Assembly: GCF_005484945.1 (NCBI RefSeq)
Contig: NZ_CP034035.1
Location: forward strand, 248,001-312,000
Direction of reading: 5' to 3'
Length of the DNA stretch: 64,000 nucleotides
Source of the DNA: Brenneria rubrifaciens
GTDB taxonomy: Bacteria; Pseudomonadota; Gammaproteobacteria; Enterobacterales; Enterobacteriaceae
Below are positions 61,305-64,000 of the stretch, one piece after another (position 1 is the stretch's first letter; each line of letters opens with the position of its first letter). The position numbers and the translations under genes are program-made. The notes under the pieces were generated by a model. The model saw only the letters and a list, made by a program, of their open reading frames with translations, was not told where the DNA came from and made no database searches.

Positions 61305-62924
61305 ATGTTTCGTAAGATAAAGATCCGTACTGCACTCAGCCTCATGGTTTTTTCGTTAGCGGCGTTATTGTTTTTCGTCGGTGTTTTAGGATTAGTGGCC
61401 CTACAGTCGGGCAATAAATCGTTCGGTCAGGTCGATAAAGTCGTGTTGCCCGGATTGGTGGCGTTGAACGAAAGTTCCGAATTATTGCTGCGCGCCCGGT
61501 TGGATTTACGTCTGTACGAATCGCTGATGGGAAAAGGCGATGTCGAAACGGCCAAAGTCGCGCTGGGACGCGCCAAAGACAAAATTAATGGCGCCAATGG
61601 AAAGTGGCAGGAGTACCTGAAGTACCCGCAGTCTGAGCAGGAGAAAGTGATTTCGGCTGATATGGCCGAGAAGCGGGAAGCCCTGATGAAAACGTTTATT
61701 GATCCTGCTCTGATGGCGCTTGAGGCCGGGAACCTGGATGAATATCGCCAGCGAGCGGGAAAATCCACGGTACTCTACGCCGGGTTTGATAAATCGACCA
61801 AAGCGCTGGTGGCCTTCAAACAGCAAAGTATCGATGGCGCTTATGCTGACTCTAACGAGGGTGTTAAACGCATGGAAGTTATCCTGTATAGCGCCATCGC
61901 GTGTGCCTTGCTGCTGGCGGTGATGGCCTGGTTCGTGATGACTCATCTGGTGGTGAATCCGCTGAATAAGGCGATCTCGGTTTTTGACCGCATCGCCGAA
62001 GGCGATCTGAGAGCCGAAATCGATAGCAGCGGGAAAAATGAAATTGCCCAACTGTTCGCGGCGGTGCAACGCATGCGTGACGGGCTGGAAAACATGGTGC
62101 TGGTGGTGCGTAATGGGACGGATGCCATTACCATCGGGGTGGAGGAGATTGCATCGGGTAACGTTGACCTTTCCAGCCGCACGGAACAGCAGGCCGCCTC
62201 GCTGGATGAAACCGCGTCGAGCATGGAACAGATCATGGCGACGGTGAAGAACAACGAAGACAACACGCGCAAGGCTAACGATTTGGCGCAGCAAGCCTCT
62301 CACTCCGCGTCCCGCGGCGGCAATGTGGTAACAGAAGTGGTTGATACCATGCGCTCGATTAAACAGAGCTCCGCCAAAATTTCTGACATTGTTGGCGTGA
62401 TTGACGGTATTGCTTTCCAGACCAACCTGCTGGCGCTGAACGCCGCGGTGGAGTCTGCCCGTGCCGGTCAGTTCGGAAGAGGATTTGCCGTGGTCGCTTC
62501 GGAAGTGAGAACGTTGGCACAGCGCAGTGCGACGGCGGCGAAAGAGATTGGCACGATGATCGATGCTTCTCTCAGCCGGATTGAGAAAGGCGCCGGTTTA
62601 GTTGAGTTGGCGGGTAAAACCATGGATGAAGTGTTGACGGATGTGAAAAAAGTCGTGGATATCATGGATGAGATCATGCTGGCTTCAAGCGAACAGAGCA
62701 GGGGGATCTCACAGATCAATGTCGCCATTAATCAAATGGATACGGTGACCCAGCAAAATGCCTCTCTGGTGGCGGAAGTCGCAACATCCGCCGGTTCCTT
62801 ACAAGAGCAGGTTATCAACCTGCAACAGTCCGTGGCGCGTTTCCAGATAGAGAGAGAGAGAATGGGGGCGGAATACCCTGTACCGGGGTTACGCCAAAAC
62901 ATTGCGCTGGTGGATGCCCGTTAA
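61305..62924 (+). CDS. Methyl-accepting chemotaxis protein
   Basis: Transmembrane chemoreceptor, 539 aa. TM1 is at about residues 10-33, then a four-helix-bundle periplasmic ligand domain of the Tar type (about 35-190), TM2 (about 192-213), HAMP (about 214-266) and the cytoplasmic signalling domain. The hairpin tip reads GIAFQTNLLALNAAVESARA, the conserved CheA/CheW contact. No C-terminal NWETF-type pentapeptide is present, so adaptation probably relies on other receptors. The ligand cannot be inferred. It is preceded by the exported hydrolase, but a terminator lies between. Confidence 0.94.
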   Translation: MFRKIKIRTALSLMVFSLAALLFFVGVLGLVALQSGNKSFGQVDKVVLPGLVALNESSELLLRARLDLRLYESLMGKGDVETAKVALGRAKDKINGANGKWQEYLKYPQSEQEKVISADMAEKREALMKTFIDPALMALEAGNLDEYRQRAGKSTVLYAGFDKSTKALVAFKQQSIDGAYADSNEGVKRMEVILYSAIACALLLAVMAWFVMTHLVVNPLNKAISVFDRIAEGDLRAEIDSSGKNEIAQLFAAVQRMRDGLENMVLVVRNGTDAITIGVEEIASGNVDLSSRTEQQAASLDETASSMEQIMATVKNNEDNTRKANDLAQQASHSASRGGNVVTEVVDTMRSIKQSSAKISDIVGVIDGIAFQTNLLALNAAVESARAGQFGRGFAVVASEVRTLAQRSATAAKEIGTMIDASLSRIEKGAGLVELAGKTMDEVLTDVKKVVDIMDEIMLASSEQSRGISQINVAINQMDTVTQQNASLVAEVATSAGSLQEQVINLQQSVARFQIERERMGAEYPVPGLRQNIALVDAR

Positions 62925-62940
62925 TGCTTTAAATCGCTTT

Positions 62941-62984
62941 ATGCCTGTTTTCGCCAAGAGCATCCAGATCGCGGAAACAGGCAT
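62941..62984 (+). terminator. Chemoreceptor terminator
   Basis: Fourteen-bp stem ATGCCTGTTTTCGC / GCGGAAACAGGCAT (one G-T pair) with a 16-nt loop, 16 nt after the stop. Only a short T stretch follows. Confidence 0.65.
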
Positions 62985-63081
62985 TTCGAACTCATGTTGT
63001 CAAACGGGCGTATCAAGATCACGGCAAGATTATTCCGTTCCGGTATCGTCCCTTTCTTTGGCGCTCGACGGCGTCAAATCT

Positions 63082-63732
63082 TCATTTCACCACTGAACCA
63101 TCTTTTAATATAAACATCAGTTTTCCCTGCCAAAATTCACCCAGGAAAATGTTTTCCAGTTCAATGCCATGCCGCGCTATCTCGGCGGATAGCCAGGCCT
63201 CATCTTTTTCAATTTCGTTTAATTCGTAATGTCTGGGCTTCCCCTCTTTAATTACGATCACTGATGGCATTTCTTTGTCATCACAGACAACGGTCAATTG
63301 TCCGTCTGGTTCAATCTGTGCGTAACTGATTTTTTGAAAAGAGTAGATCCCCTTGGTACGAAGTTGCGAGGCGACGTTGATAATGTCGATTTTATTTTTT
63401 TTCCTCAGGATATTTTCCATCAGGAAACGCCCTTTTTTGATAATTGGGATTGGGTCGCCAATGCTGAGTGAACGAAAGAAATAAAAATGTTTGCTGATGG
63501 CATTGAGCAGAGTAATCAAGCCAACGCCGATAAATAGTACGATAATATATTGATAAAGCGGGATGCTGTCGCTGTAGATAACGCCGCCAATCACGCCACC
63601 CAGTACAAAGTTGCCAATAAAATCCACTGGCGTCATTTGTGACAGTTGCGTTTTACCCGAAAAATTTAAATGAGCGATAACAATAATAAATCCGATGATG
63701 AATTTTAATAATATATATCCGTAATACTCCAT
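63082..63732 (-). CDS. DUF421 (YetF-like) membrane protein
   Basis: Inner-membrane protein, 216 aa. Three N-terminal hydrophobic helices lie at about residues 6-24, 37-53 and 60-78, followed by a soluble alpha/beta domain with SQLRTKGIYSFQKISYAQIE and GQLTVVCDD, typical of DUF421/YetF. The function of the family is unknown; Bacillus YetF/YdfR relatives are linked to spore or membrane processes. AGGGAGA lies upstream of ATG 63732. It sits between the chemoreceptor and valS on the minus strand. Confidence 0.85.
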   Translation of the reverse strand: MEYYGYILLKFIIGFIIVIAHLNFSGKTQLSQMTPVDFIGNFVLGGVIGGVIYSDSIPLYQYIIVLFIGVGLITLLNAISKHFYFFRSLSIGDPIPIIKKGRFLMENILRKKNKIDIINVASQLRTKGIYSFQKISYAQIEPDGQLTVVCDDKEMPSVIVIKEGKPRHYELNEIEKDEAWLSAEIARHGIELENIFLGEFWQGKLMFILKDGSVVK

Positions 63733-63871
63733 TTTATTCTCCCTTATTAACCCTCTGACCGTTCATGGTATGGGTTTAACTGTTGGATATATTGAATATA
63801 GCAACATTAAACGAAAAGCGTGGGCCATCGTCTCGACTGGTCTGAAACATGAGGTGGGAACTCGGTAAGCA

Positions 63872-63897
63872 AAGCCCCGACATTGCTGTCAGGGCTT
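63872..63897 (-). terminator. valS terminator
   Basis: Stem AAGCCCTGACA / TGTCGGGGCTT (one mismatch) with a 4-nt loop, 24 nt after the valS stop; a short T stretch follows leftward. Confidence 0.7.
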
Positions 63898-63921
63898 GGT
63901 TTCAGGGTATGGCGTGAGAGG

Positions 63922-64000
63922 TTACAGCGCGGCGATGGTCGTCTGTTGTTCCAACAATTTTGCTTTGGCGACGGCATAGCCATCCAGTTTCTCGCGCTCT
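63922..64000 (-). CDS. valS: Valyl-tRNA synthetase, C-terminal end only
   Basis: The last 25 codons of valS, entering from the right edge. The translation EREKLDGYAVAKAKLLEQQ ending TTIAAL matches the coiled-coil C-terminus of enterobacterial ValRS. The position after argF-rraB-yjgM agrees with the Escherichia order. Everything catalytic is outside the window. Confidence 0.9.
   Translation of the reverse strand, partial: EREKLDGYAVAKAKLLEQQTTIAAL

Overview
The window is chromosomal DNA of an enterobacterium. The blocks tolC-ygiB-ygiC, nudF-yqiB-cpdA-yqiA-parE, exbB/exbD-metC-yghB-dkgA, parC-plsC-ftsP, pyrBI-ridA and argF-rraB-yjgM match Escherichia gene for gene. The complete scr sucrose operon, the loss of yqhC/yqhD between yghB and dkgA, and the joining of neighbourhoods that lie apart in Escherichia point to the Pectobacteriaceae (Pectobacterium/Brenneria/Dickeya relatives). 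That family assignment is an inference from gene content, not a measured phylogeny. No rRNA, tRNA, CRISPR array, intact insertion sequence or prophage was seen.

Layout. 1-8.3 kb: arcB 3' end, elbB-mtgA, the dolP-diaA-yraN-lpoA envelope/replication cluster, rsmI and the RNase P RNA gene rnpB. 8.4-17.6 kb: ygiD, tolC-ygiB-ygiC and the nudF-to-parE operon. 17.7-27.3 kb: an accessory block between parE and parC with a Fur-controlled TonB receptor of the haem/haemoglobin class, an unknown membrane protein, and a six-gene operon (PRD regulator, fructose-type PTS IIA/IIB/IIC, two different class II aldolases). 27.7-32.4 kb: parC, plsC, ftsP. 32.5-36.3 kb: an NCS1 permease and PfkB kinase divergent from a GntR/UTRA regulator. 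36.3-41.3 kb: dkgA, yghB, metC, exbB, exbD. 41.3-47.9 kb: scrR-scrB-scrA-scrY and scrK. 48.1-50.1 kb: a bactofilin gene, a 5' stub of a type I cas3 joined to a wrecked ygiQ. 50.1-64 kb: yhbP, yraR, nrdDG, ridA, pyrBI with its attenuator, a tabA-like gene, argF, rraB, yjgM, an exported alpha/beta hydrolase, a chemoreceptor, a DUF421 membrane protein and the 3' end of valS.

How the genes work together. Sucrose crosses the outer membrane through ScrY, is phosphorylated on entry by ScrA, and is split by ScrB; ScrK phosphorylates the fructose. A 12-bp motif upstream of both scrY and scrK is the likely ScrR operator. The TonB receptor and ExbB/ExbD both have Fur-box-like promoters, so receptor and energiser should rise together under iron limitation. 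The fru-type PTS operon encodes import plus two aldolases but no second sugar kinase, so its substrate is open. The anaerobic ribonucleotide reductase operon has paired NrdR boxes, pyrBI has a UTP-type attenuator, and argF has two ARG boxes.

The most unusual finding is the scar at 48.9-50.1 kb. A cas3 start runs directly into a decayed radical-SAM gene (ygiQ), and yhbP-yraR, which in Escherichia sit near dolP, follow it. This suggests a lost type I CRISPR-Cas locus and a rearrangement breakpoint. No complete new defence or metabolic system could be proven; the PTS/double-aldolase operon and the NCS1/PfkB/GntR locus are the best candidates for an uncharacterised pathway.
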